This document shows, piece after piece, positions 55,863 through 64,000 of a stretch of 64,000 nucleotides of DNA. Source of the stretch: Gammaproteobacteria bacterium (GTDB taxonomy: Bacteria; Pseudomonadota; Gammaproteobacteria; SZUA-140); assembly GCA_015491865.1 (NCBI GenBank), contig WFVD01000006.1, positions 1-64,000 on the forward strand, read 5' to 3'. The notes beneath the pieces were generated by a model that was not told where the DNA came from, made no database searches, and worked only from the letters and a program-made list of their open reading frames with translations. A program made the position numbers and the translations under genes. Every line of letters begins with the position of its first letter. Within the stretch, counting starts at the first letter, position 1.

Positions 55863-57572
55863 ATGCGCGCTTCAAAGTTCCTCTCCGCCACCCTCAAAGA
55901 GACCCCTGCCGATGCAGAGGTGATCAGCCACCAATTGATGCTGCGTGCGGGGATGATCCGCAAGCTCGCCAGCGGCCTCTACAGCTGGCTGCCACTCGGC
56001 CTGCGCGTCCTGCGAAAGGTCGAAAATGTGGTGCGTGAAGAGATGAACCGCGCCGATGCACAGGAACTGTTGATGCCGGCGATACAGCCGGCGGAGCTGT
56101 GGCAGGAGACGGCGCGCTGGGATCAGATGGGCGCTGAGATGCTGCGCCTGAAAGATCGGCACGGGCGCGACTTCTGCTTTGGCCCGACCCACGAAGAGGT
56201 GATTACCGACCTGATCCGAAATGAGATCCGCAGCTATAAACAGCTACCAGCCACCTTCTATCAGATACAGACCAAGTTTCGTGACGAACGCCGCCCACGC
56301 TTTGGCGTGATGCGTTCACGTGAATTTCTAATGAAAGATGCCTATTCATTCCATGCTACGGACGACTCCCTGCAACAGACCTACGACATCATGTACGCCA
56401 CCTATTCGCGTATCTTTGAGCGGCTGGGGCTCGATTTCCGCGCAGTTCTGGCCGACACCGGCGCTATCGGTGGCAGCGCTTCTCATGAGTTCCATGTGCT
56501 GGCCGACTCCGGCGAAGACGCCATCGCCTTCTCATCCGGCAGTGACTACGCCGCCAACATTGAGCTGGCCGAAGCGGTCGCACCCAGCAGCGAACGTGCT
56601 GCACCTGCCGAAGCGATGGCAACCATCGCGACCCCTGGGCAGCAGCGAATTGAAGAGGTTGCCGCATTTCTGAAAGTCGATCCATCCGCAATCCTTAAAA
56701 CGCTACTGGTAAAGGGCGTGGACGATAGCGTGGTTGCGCTGGTGCTTCGCGGCGATCATGAGCTGAATGTACCCAAAGCGGAAAAGCTGGCGCAGATCGA
56801 AGCTCCCCTTACCTTTGCCACTGCCGAACAGGTAAAGGCTATCGCCGGTTGCGAGCCGGGCTCCGTTGGCCCCAGAGGACTCACCATCACCGTGATCGCA
56901 GACCACAGCGCAGCACATGCAGCCAACTTTATCTGTGGTGCCAATCATGATGGCCAGCATCTAAATGGCGTCAACTGGGGGCGTGACCTGCCGCACCCGG
57001 CCACTGCGGATATCCGTAATGTCGTTGCTGGCGACCCCTCACCGGATGGTAACGGCACATTGTCGATCCGGCGCGGCATAGAGGTTGGACACATCTTCCA
57101 GCTCGGCCAGAAATATAGTGAAGCGATGGAGGCGACCTGCCTTAACGAGCAGGGCAAAAAGGTGACGATGACAATGGGCTGTTACGGCATCGGCGTGTCA
57201 CGGGTGGTTGCGGCCGCTATTGAGCAGAACAATGATGACGGCGGCATCATCTGGCCGCAGACGATTGCACCATTTCAGGTGGCGCTACTTCCGCTCAATA
57301 TGCATAAATCCCAACGCCTGCGTGAGGCGTGTGAAGCGCTCTATGAACAACTGACAGCCGCGGGTATTGAAGTGTTATTTGAAGATCGAAAAGAACGCCC
57401 CGGGGTGATGTTTGCCAATACCGACCTCATCGGCATCCCTCATCGGCTGGTACTGGGTGAGCGCGGCCTTGATGCGGGCGTCGTTGAATATAAACATCGC
57501 CGCGACACTGAAACGAGCGAGATTCCACTGACTGGGGTGATCGACTTTATAAAAACCACCCATAATCACTAA
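55863..57572 (+). CDS. proS: Prolyl-tRNA synthetase
   Basis: 569 residues, bacterial type with class II motifs ([33 protein letters not shown]), the inserted editing domain (about 220-400) that clears Ala-tRNAPro, and the C-terminal anticodon-binding domain ([31 protein letters not shown]). AGGA lies six bases before the ATG. Confidence 0.98.
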   Translation: MRASKFLSATLKETPADAEVISHQLMLRAGMIRKLASGLYSWLPLGLRVLRKVENVVREEMNRADAQELLMPAIQPAELWQETARWDQMGAEMLRLKDRHGRDFCFGPTHEEVITDLIRNEIRSYKQLPATFYQIQTKFRDERRPRFGVMRSREFLMKDAYSFHATDDSLQQTYDIMYATYSRIFERLGLDFRAVLADTGAIGGSASHEFHVLADSGEDAIAFSSGSDYAANIELAEAVAPSSERAAPAEAMATIATPGQQRIEEVAAFLKVDPSAILKTLLVKGVDDSVVALVLRGDHELNVPKAEKLAQIEAPLTFATAEQVKAIAGCEPGSVGPRGLTITVIADHSAAHAANFICGANHDGQHLNGVNWGRDLPHPATADIRNVVAGDPSPDGNGTLSIRRGIEVGHIFQLGQKYSEAMEATCLNEQGKKVTMTMGCYGIGVSRVVAAAIEQNNDDGGIIWPQTIAPFQVALLPLNMHKSQRLREACEALYEQLTAAGIEVLFEDRKERPGVMFANTDLIGIPHRLVLGERGLDAGVVEYKHRRDTETSEIPLTGVIDFIKTTHNH

Positions 57573-57620
57573 AGCTACAACACCCGCCTGACGATCTATT
57601 GAGTAGCATTTTCGCAGCGG

Positions 57621-58232
57621 ATGTTTATGTTTAATCGATTCAGACAAATTTCTCTTTTATCACACTGGCTATGGGTACTGGCACTCTGCTATCTACTCAT
57701 CACCTCACCACTGCAGGCAAAAGGGCAGGCTCTTGATCCAGAGCTGCGTAACCTGCTGGTGAGCGCCATTAATGACAGCGACAGTTTTCAGGACCGTTTT
57801 GATGCCGAAGTCTGGCTACTCGACATGTCAAAAAGGCTACAAAAGCGTGTGCGTAAACAGAACCACAAACAACAGCTGCGACTGCTCAAGCTGATCCATG
57901 CCGAGGCAACACGCGCAGCACTGCCGCCCGAACTGGTTCTGGCAGTGATTGAAGTTGAGAGTAATTTTGATCGCTGGGCACTCTCTCACGCCGGTGCCCA
58001 GGGGTTGATGCAGGTGATGCCGTTCTGGCTCAAGGAGATTGGAAAACCGGATGATAACCTCTTTCATGTGCAGACCAACCTGCGCCTCGGCTGCACCATC
58101 CTCAAATATTATCTCGACAAGGAGAACGGTGATCTGACTCGCGGACTGGCGCGCTATAACGGCAGTCTGGGGCGGAACATCTATCCTAACAAGGTGTTTG
58201 AGGCGCTGCGAAAACGCTGGTACCGACAGTAA
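57621..58232 (+). CDS. SLT-family lytic transglycosylase
   Basis: 203 residues. A signal peptide or anchor (about 12-32) precedes a lysozyme-like domain with the catalytic Glu in VIEVESNFD, followed by GAQGLMQVMPFW and ARYNGS. It cleaves peptidoglycan glycan strands in the periplasm, forming anhydromuropeptides. Location right after proS is common in gammaproteobacteria. Confidence 0.92.
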   Translation: MFMFNRFRQISLLSHWLWVLALCYLLITSPLQAKGQALDPELRNLLVSAINDSDSFQDRFDAEVWLLDMSKRLQKRVRKQNHKQQLRLLKLIHAEATRAALPPELVLAVIEVESNFDRWALSHAGAQGLMQVMPFWLKEIGKPDDNLFHVQTNLRLGCTILKYYLDKENGDLTRGLARYNGSLGRNIYPNKVFEALRKRWYRQ

Positions 58233-58233
58233 C

Positions 58234-58251
58234 GCCCCCCTGCAGGCGGGC
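58234..58251. terminator. Weak GC-rich hairpin in a convergent gap
   Basis: GCCCCCC-TGCA-GGCGGGC has seven-base arms with one mismatch, and lies between the stops of the transglycosylase and the small exported protein. It lacks a T-run, so it may only be a weak or Rho-assisted stop. Confidence 0.3.
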
Positions 58252-58644
58252 TTAATAGTCGCTCGAATCATCCCGCGCTATTTCAAGATGCCGGTGATAA
58301 ACCGAGTCCTGTATCAAACGCTTACGAATGGATGTTAGCCAGCTAGCATCAAAGGGACAGCTGGTTAACACCTCCTGTAGAACGATTCGCTGCGCATCCA
58401 GATCCGCTCGCATTAAACAGCGCGCTTTAGACCTGGCGAGTATTTGTGTGGGTGAGTGGCTCTCTATCTCCCACTCATTCAATACGATCACCTTCATTAA
58501 CGATTCTCTAATATCCCTGTTTGCCATTTTTAATTCGGAAAGTTCAATCGTCTCAACCAGTGGTACATATGTTTCATCCTTCTCAAACCATGAAAAAGCG
58601 GGCATTGAGGCAACGATAAAAAACAGAACAGAAATAGTACGCAT
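58252..58644 (-). CDS. Small exported protein, unknown function
   Basis: About 130 residues with a signal peptide (MRTISVLFFIVASMPAFS) and a mature part with two cysteines (ARCLMRADL and TSCPFDASW) that could form a disulfide. No known family recognised. The ATG at 58644 fits the signal peptide; an ATG 30 bases earlier is less likely. It is upstream of nothing in operon, convergent with the transglycosylase. Confidence 0.65.
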   Translation of the reverse strand: MRTISVLFFIVASMPAFSWFEKDETYVPLVETIELSELKMANRDIRESLMKVIVLNEWEIESHSPTQILARSKARCLMRADLDAQRIVLQEVLTSCPFDASWLTSIRKRLIQDSVYHRHLEIARDDSSDY

Positions 58645-58744
58645 CACTTCATCTCTAATAACACTATTCAACATTATGGGACTTATTGCTGAGTCTCATC
58701 ATTTAAATTTAACCGGCAAAAGGGGCGGAAAGAATTTTACACTA

Positions 58745-61600
58745 TCACTGCGGCCCAATCGGGCTTCGCTGCCAGCCATGCTCATCGCTATACTGTAGCT
58801 CAAATGCTGGCCAGTAATGGTTGTCCAGCTTTAACGTCAGCATGGTCTCCTTACCATTTAGGTGTAATAGTTTAACCCGCACCGATTCACGCCCGGCGAT
58901 CTCCTTTAAGCGGGCAACAAAACCATCAAGATCCCGAATCGTGACACCTTCCAGCTCCGTCAGTATAGAAGAAGGGTAGACGCCATAATGTGCTGCGGGG
59001 CTCCCCTTCCAGGTCCACGAGATGTAGAGGCCGTCATCATTACGCCCCCGCTGTGCTGCTATTTCACGCTGCTGGCGATGAAAGATCGCCCCTGCCCAGC
59101 TGACGATCCGACTCAAGCCGATGCCGTCCAGCGCTTCTGTCGGCAAATCCACTTCGGCTATCTCACCACGGCGTAGCACCGTCACCTTCAGCTCGGCCTG
59201 CTGTGCAGCGCGCTCAACCTCAAGAAAGGTTGTCACCACACGGCCATCTATCGCCAGTAGAAGATCCCCCTCTTCCAGCAGACTGGCAGCCGGGGTTCCC
59301 GCTACCACTCGCTCTACATGTAGCACATGGCGCTGCTCTGGGTCGTGGGCCTCCATCTTCAGCGCCCATTCAGTATTAAGGCCGCGCTTACGCGCCTCAT
59401 TCAACGGCATAAAATTCAACTCGCTCGATATCGTGCGGGTGATCGCCGCTGATGTCGCCTGCTGCTGACGTTTTAACAGCTCCTGAACCAGTTCCGCAGG
59501 AACACCAATCACCATACTGCTAAATTTGTTATTACGTTGATAACCGAAGCTAGACCATAACGCCTGCACCGCCCCTTCATGATCGGTTAACACGCCTCCC
59601 ACGGTGTTGGCCTGACTGGTCAATGAGATCACTTCAACATTGGTGGCACGGTAACGTGGCACGGATGGAAGCGGCAGACTAAGCATATCGGTTTCGGCAA
59701 CTGTGGTTTTATGTGCTATCAGTTTATGGTTCATTTTTGTGCCGATCAGCCACACATCATCCCCCGGGGATAACCCTTTATCGGAGAAGGTGGCGTTACG
59801 CACCGGGGTGTCGCCGATCAGTGCCGGATCATAGGAGACCATCGCAATATTATGCAGGGGATGAATGTATTCTACTTTTCCCGGCACCTCTAACGAACCG
59901 GCAAAGATGATCGCCACATCACCCATGGTCGTTGGCACAGTATCGCGATCCACCAGCACCCAGCCGCGCCCGGCATCTACCACCAGACCCGCACCGGTGT
60001 AATGAGTATCGCTGATCCCCTCTACCACATAGGGCATATCAAAGTTCACCTGCACCAGCGACTGAGCCATCCGCTGCAGCGCCGGGATTGTCGAGGTGAT
60101 AAAACGTGTGGTACCTGGCTGCTGCCGGGCAACCGCCGTCTGAGCCGGCCACTCCTCACACGGCCACACCCCTGTTTTGTCATCACGGTGACAGGTCGCG
60201 GCGGTAAACCAGCGGCGATCCATCGTGACAATGCGCTGCATCTGCTGCCGTGGGTTGATCAACAGAAAAAATCGCACTGAGAAACGTTCACCATCACTCA
60301 AGGTCTTTAATATGGCCGCTGCATCGTCGATCGCTTTGACTGGCTCTCCGGCGATTGAGGTGATCACACTGCCGCGCCCAATCGACTCATTGCCGAAGGC
60401 GTAACCACCATAAGCGACATAAAGGCCAGAAACTGGGATATGAAAACTGCGCGCCTGCTGATACGAGAGGTCATGCAAGATTGCTCCGCCAACGTCAATA
60501 TAACGCGCCGGTGTGATCTCATCCAGGTTCTGCACCTTAAGCGTCAGTTCAAGCTGCTCACCAGCGCGCTCAATGGTAACGGCAATCCCCTCTCCCACAT
60601 GGCGATCAAGCATCGCCTCCAGGGAGACAAAATGGCGAATCCACTCACCATTTATTTTTAACAGGATGTCACCTGCTTCCAGCAACCCTTCCGCAGGGCC
60701 TTGTGGTACATAAAATGCGACAGTCAGCAGGCCGATAGCATCGGGGTCCTGCGCGCGCACCTGCTGTTCGCTTTTATCACTCAGGCCGAGACGGCGCAGC
60801 TCATCATAAGGCTGGTACTGAAAGGTTGTCTGCAGGGTACCTCGGATGATCTTCTCCCCCTTACGAAGAAGTTCAAAGGCGTGTACGACACGATCAAGCG
60901 GCAGATAAAAACTGGCAGCATTGCGCATATTGCCACCGGCATTGAGGGCGATCACATTGCCCTCAATATCAATCACGGGGGCGCCCGATGAGCCGCCACT
61001 GGTGGATGAGGCAGCCTGAATATAGAAAGTATTAAAATCGTTAAAACCGCCCGGGCCATACGCAGGCGCCTGGCGATCAAGCCGCGCAATGGTGCCCGAA
61101 AGAATCGAAAGCTGCTCGCCCCCATCATTCCCCACCACCTTGATTTCGCGGCCACGCTGCACCGCCTCCGGCAGTAGTTTTAACGCCTCGGGGTTGTTAT
61201 AGGTGAGCGCCTTCGGGTCATATTTGAAGAAGCCAAAATCATGAATGGGATCTCGATAGATCGGTATCAGCTTGATCTCTTCTCGATTCAGGAAGATGCC
61301 CTTGGCCACTATCGGCCCCGGCTGCACCACATGACGGTTGGTTAACACAATGCCCTGCTCGGCATCGATGACAAAACCGGTCGCCTCCACTGAATTATTG
61401 ATACTGGTATCAAAAGAACGCGGTGCATCTACCCGTATCGCCAGCACTGCCTGCGCTACATGGTCAATCGCCTCTTCCCAGCGCTGCTCCTCACCGGCCT
61501 GTAGTGGCGTCATTAACCCCACAAAGATTAACAATAAGAAAAAAAGTGCTTTAAACTGGAACGAAGATGGTCTGCAAGCTGTAAACCGGGATATCATCAT
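58745..61600 (-). CDS. Double trypsin-like protease with PDZ domains, Nma111/DEG7-like
   Basis: About 951 residues. A signal peptide (about 16-35) is followed by an active HtrA-type protease with H90 (TNRHVV), D121 (HDFGFF) and S204 (SGGSSGAPVID), then PDZ domains (about 280-365 and 365-465). A second protease-like domain (about 520-720) has the same frame but lacks the triad (VDRDTV, HNIAMVSYD, TVGGVLTD), and two more PDZ domains follow (about 745-935). This duplication with a dead second half resembles yeast Nma111 and plant DEG7 rather than DegP. The signal peptide suggests a periplasmic location. Role inferred: quality control or processing of exported proteins. Starts at ATG 61600, or GTG at 61609. 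Confidence 0.9.
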   Translation of the reverse strand: MMISRFTACRPSSFQFKALFFLLLIFVGLMTPLQAGEEQRWEEAIDHVAQAVLAIRVDAPRSFDTSINNSVEATGFVIDAEQGIVLTNRHVVQPGPIVAKGIFLNREEIKLIPIYRDPIHDFGFFKYDPKALTYNNPEALKLLPEAVQRGREIKVVGNDGGEQLSILSGTIARLDRQAPAYGPGGFNDFNTFYIQAASSTSGGSSGAPVIDIEGNVIALNAGGNMRNAASFYLPLDRVVHAFELLRKGEKIIRGTLQTTFQYQPYDELRRLGLSDKSEQQVRAQDPDAIGLLTVAFYVPQGPAEGLLEAGDILLKINGEWIRHFVSLEAMLDRHVGEGIAVTIERAGEQLELTLKVQNLDEITPARYIDVGGAILHDLSYQQARSFHIPVSGLYVAYGGYAFGNESIGRGSVITSIAGEPVKAIDDAAAILKTLSDGERFSVRFFLLINPRQQMQRIVTMDRRWFTAATCHRDDKTGVWPCEEWPAQTAVARQQPGTTRFITSTIPALQRMAQSLVQVNFDMPYVVEGISDTHYTGAGLVVDAGRGWVLVDRDTVPTTMGDVAIIFAGSLEVPGKVEYIHPLHNIAMVSYDPALIGDTPVRNATFSDKGLSPGDDVWLIGTKMNHKLIAHKTTVAETDMLSLPLPSVPRYRATNVEVISLTSQANTVGGVLTDHEGAVQALWSSFGYQRNNKFSSMVIGVPAELVQELLKRQQQATSAAITRTISSELNFMPLNEARKRGLNTEWALKMEAHDPEQRHVLHVERVVAGTPAASLLEEGDLLLAIDGRVVTTFLEVERAAQQAELKVTVLRRGEIAEVDLPTEALDGIGLSRIVSWAGAIFHRQQREIAAQRGRNDDGLYISWTWKGSPAAHYGVYPSSILTELEGVTIRDLDGFVARLKEIAGRESVRVKLLHLNGKETMLTLKLDNHYWPAFELQYSDEHGWQRSPIGPQ

Positions 61601-61732
61601 TAAAGCCACTTTCTCTTAAATCAGGAACAAGTCTGCCGATTCTCTCACAACTTGGCAGTTAGCAGAAATAAGCTTGCGACCACTCATGCTACACTGTCGT
61701 CAGAATATTGAGACTAGATTGCCGCAACACCC

Positions 61733-62368
61733 ATGAACAAGCAGAAACGCACCGAGATATTTGAACGCCTGCGCGCGGCTAACCCACACCCCACCACGGA
61801 GTTGCACTACACAACACCGTTTGAGCTGCTGATTGCGGTTATTCTCTCTGCGCAGGCAACGGATAAAGGGGTCAACAAGGCAACCGCCCGTCTCTTTGCC
61901 GTCGCCAACACACCGGCGGAAATTCTCGCATTAAAAGAAGATGGATTAAAGCGCTACATCAAAACCATCGGGCTGTTTAACAGTAAGGCTGCCAACATCA
62001 TCAAGACCTGCGCTATCCTCAAAGAGCAGCACAACAGCGAGGTTCCACAAACGCGTGAAAGCCTGGAAGCGCTGCCCGGCGTGGGCCGAAAGACCGCCAA
62101 CGTTATCCTCAACACCGCCTTTGGCCAGCCGACGATTGCCGTTGACACCCACATATTTCGGGTCTCTAATCGCACTAGAATCGCACCTGGAAAGAATGTG
62201 CTGGAGGTGGAGCGCAAGCTGGTCAGATTGACCCCCGAAGCGTTCAGATTCGATGCCCACCACTGGCTGATCCTGCACGGGCGCTACGTCTGTGTGGCAC
62301 GTAAACCGCGCTGCGGCGCCTGTGTGATTGAGGATCTTTGTGAATACAAACAGAAAGTAGTCGAGTAG
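61733..62368 (+). CDS. nth: Endonuclease III
   Basis: 211 residues. A DNA glycosylase/AP lyase that removes oxidised pyrimidines. The helix-hairpin-helix is LPGVGRKTANVIL with the catalytic Lys, followed by the catalytic Asp in AVDTHIFRVSNR, and the C-terminal 4Fe-4S set CVARKPRCGACVIEDLC has C-x6-C-x2-C-x5-C spacing. It is divergent from the protease gene and upstream of DUF1841. Confidence 0.98.
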   Translation: MNKQKRTEIFERLRAANPHPTTELHYTTPFELLIAVILSAQATDKGVNKATARLFAVANTPAEILALKEDGLKRYIKTIGLFNSKAANIIKTCAILKEQHNSEVPQTRESLEALPGVGRKTANVILNTAFGQPTIAVDTHIFRVSNRTRIAPGKNVLEVERKLVRLTPEAFRFDAHHWLILHGRYVCVARKPRCGACVIEDLCEYKQKVVE

Positions 62369-62410
62369 ACTATAGCCTGCAAAAAGTAGCCATTAACCTG
62401 AGAATTTACG

Positions 62411-62848
62411 ATGTTCTTTTCAAAAGACCGACATAAGATGCGCCAGTTCTTTTTTGATATCTGGCAGAAGCACAGCCGTGGCAGTGAGCCGCTGGAACCC
62501 ATCGAGCAGATCATCGCTGGTATTATTCAGCAGCACCCGGAATATCATGCACTGCTGGCAGATCCCGATGCGGTGATCGACAAAGATTTCACCCCTGAAA
62601 TGGGACAGAGCAACCCCTTCCTGCATATGGCTATGCATATCGCCATTCAGGAGCAGCTCGCTACCCAGCGCCCCAAAGGGATTGTCGCCGTCCACCAGTC
62701 ACTGCTCGGCAACGGAAATGACCCCCATGCAGTTGAGCACCAGATGATGGAACCACTCGGTGAAATGCTGATGCAGGCGCAGCGCCGCAACACAGCGCCC
62801 GATGAGAAACGTTATTTAAAAGGGTTGCGCAAGCTGCTTAAAAAATAG
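62411..62848 (+). CDS. DUF1841 protein
   Basis: 145 residues with the family pattern: DRHKMRQFFFDIWQKHS, NPFLHMAMHIAIQEQLATQRP and the MMEPLGEMLMQAQR end. Function unknown. It follows nth by 42 bases, a conserved pairing in gammaproteobacteria and betaproteobacteria. Confidence 0.9.
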   Translation: MFFSKDRHKMRQFFFDIWQKHSRGSEPLEPIEQIIAGIIQQHPEYHALLADPDAVIDKDFTPEMGQSNPFLHMAMHIAIQEQLATQRPKGIVAVHQSLLGNGNDPHAVEHQMMEPLGEMLMQAQRRNTAPDEKRYLKGLRKLLKK

Positions 62849-63032
62849 GCCGAAAAAAACAATAACCCTTTGTTCTAAAAGGCGTTAAATGTGCTATTGC
62901 ACAGAAAGGCAAGGCGTTAGATACTACAACTAATCACACCGATGCCGATATAGCATTTATGTGTATAGGGATGTTTTTATCAGGCTGCGGAGCCTTTCTC
63001 TCGTCAACGCTCTTTTTCTCAAGGTAAGCCAC
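62849..63032. other. Short gap with direct repeats AAGGCGTTA
   Basis: AAGGCGTTA occurs at 62879-62887 and 62911-62919, flanking a small hairpin GTGC-TATT-GCAC. No gene was found. The AAGG before 63033 may serve the next gene. Confidence 0.35.
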
Positions 63033-64000
63033 TTGTTTAATCACACTGCGACAAATTGCCCGTCAAACCGTTCTAGCGCTCAGCTGACAGTGTGGCTGAT
63101 GCTGGCCTGCCTGCTGCCGACCAGCGCAATCGCTGTCCCAACCCAGTGGCAGTGGGCGCACCCTTTTCCACATGGCAATCAGATTAACGCCACCATCTGG
63201 GGAGATTCTGAGTTTATTGGGGTGGGGGACGGCGGTAATATCATCACCTCCCCTGATGGTGCCATTTCCGATAACTGGACGCTTGTGGAGTCAGAGACCA
63301 GCCAGAACCTGAATGACATCGCCTGGAACGGTAGTGACAGCCTGGTTATGCAGAGCGGTGAAAAGCGTTATGTCAGCGTCGGTGACCAGGGGGTCATCAT
63401 CAGCACAGACAGCGATATGCAGTGGCAGCTTCGCAACTCCGGGGTGACGCATAAACTCACCCAGGTGATCTGGGTCGACAAGCCAGCACTTGAAGACTCC
63501 TTTTTTTTAGTCATTGGCGAATACACCACCACTATTAATGATCCCGTTAACGGCTCAATCAGCCGGCCTGCGGCGGCCATTCTCACCAGTCCCACCGGCT
63601 TTAGCACCTGGAAGCTTGAGTCCGCCACCCTCAATCCCGACCGTTTTGGTAACATCCCCCCTCCACGCCTCAATGGTGTCACCTGGAATGGCTCGCTGTT
63701 TGTTGCAAGCAGCGATGCGGGTGCTATCCTCACCAGTGATGACGGCATCGCGTGGCACACACGCTCAATAAACGGCATTGCATGGAATGGCAGCGACTAT
63801 CTGGCCGTAGGCGATAACGGCCTGGCGCTCACCAGTAGCGACGGCACTAGCTGGACCACACTCACCTCACCTGTCACCACTAACCTCCACGCGGTGACAT
63901 GGGGGGACGACCGTTTTGTCATTACCGCCGCTAGCGGCACCATCATCAATGCAAAAAAAACGACGCTCTGGACATGGAATATTGAAGATGCAGATCCAGA
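63033..64000 (+). CDS. Exported BNR/photosystem-stability-like repeat protein, 3' end outside window
   Basis: An open frame runs without a stop to the window end (at least 322 codons). The N-terminus carries a signal peptide (LTVWLMLACLLPTSAIA), followed by repeating beta-propeller units of about 40 residues with GD-G-I or SSD-G turns (GVGDGGNIITSPDG, SVGDQGVIISTDS, AVGDNGLALTSSDG, TAASGTIINA), as in BNR/sialidase-like and Ycf48-like propellers. Starts TTG at 63033 (with AAGG upstream), GTG at 63090 or ATG at 63099 are possible. Function unknown; adhesin or surface-assembly roles occur in such families. Confidence 0.75.
   Translation, partial: MFNHTATNCPSNRSSAQLTVWLMLACLLPTSAIAVPTQWQWAHPFPHGNQINATIWGDSEFIGVGDGGNIITSPDGAISDNWTLVESETSQNLNDIAWNGSDSLVMQSGEKRYVSVGDQGVIISTDSDMQWQLRNSGVTHKLTQVIWVDKPALEDSFFLVIGEYTTTINDPVNGSISRPAAAILTSPTGFSTWKLESATLNPDRFGNIPPPRLNGVTWNGSLFVASSDAGAILTSDDGIAWHTRSINGIAWNGSDYLAVGDNGLALTSSDGTSWTTLTSPVTTNLHAVTWGDDRFVITAASGTIINAKKTTLWTWNIEDADP

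Overview
The window looks like chromosomal DNA of a gammaproteobacterium. The evidence is the set of conserved neighbourhoods it carries: rpsP-rimM-trmD-rplS beside ffh, ogt-xerD-dsbC, cmoA-cmoB, nudF with a DUF1249 gene, nth with a DUF1841 gene, and proS with a lytic transglycosylase. Coding density is high, and genes sit in short tightly packed operons on both strands. No rRNA, tRNA, CRISPR array, insertion sequence or prophage was seen. The species cannot be named from the sequence alone. A respiratory, biofilm-forming, possibly microaerophilic or chemolithotrophic lifestyle is an inference from the haem, cytochrome, fumarate-reductase and c-di-GMP genes.

Layout. 0-2 kb: an AT-rich exported beta-helix protein and a gene-poor stretch. 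1.9-8.4 kb: mutS, fdxA, an AddB-like Fe-S nuclease and a small VOC protein. 8.4-14.5 kb (minus): pgaABCD for poly-N-acetylglucosamine export. 14.9-17.8 kb: cytochrome b561, a PepSY protein and a PhoP/PhoQ-like two-component pair. 17.9-19.5 kb: SlyD-like FKBP (minus) and a tandem-duplicated truncated haemoglobin. 19.7-24.9 kb: nadB followed by a three-gene FrdB-FrdA-NuoF-like redox module. 25.0-28.5 kb: membrane protein, SirB2, dsbC, xerD, ogt. 28.7-33.0 kb: rplS-trmD-rimM-rpsP, ffh and an MBL-fold hydrolase. 33.4-35.5 kb: a CcsA/YpjD-like protein and a CorC/HlyC-type protein. 35.6-44.5 kb (minus): a complete Wsp chemosensory operon. 44.6-51 kb: outer-membrane protein, a 45-residue acidic microprotein, DUF1249, nudF, kelch protein, small membrane protein, an Arg-rich protein, cmoB and cmoA. 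51.1-64 kb: PhnD-like binding protein, clpB, nadC, proS, lytic transglycosylase, a large double-protease protein, nth, DUF1841 and a BNR-like exported protein that runs off the end.

How parts may work together. Wsp ends in a diguanylate cyclase with intact GGEEF and I-site. PgaC-PgaD synthases are known to be allosterically activated by c-di-GMP. The window therefore holds both the sensor/cyclase and a plausible effector for a biofilm switch. The WspA receptor carries a CXXCH c-haem motif in its periplasmic domain, which suggests redox or gas input. The FrdB-FrdA-NuoF-like module is the best candidate for an under-described system: it has the parts of a soluble NADH:fumarate reductase, with no membrane anchor, a flavoprotein lacking the flavin-linking histidine, and two complete four-cysteine cluster motifs in the iron-sulfur subunit.
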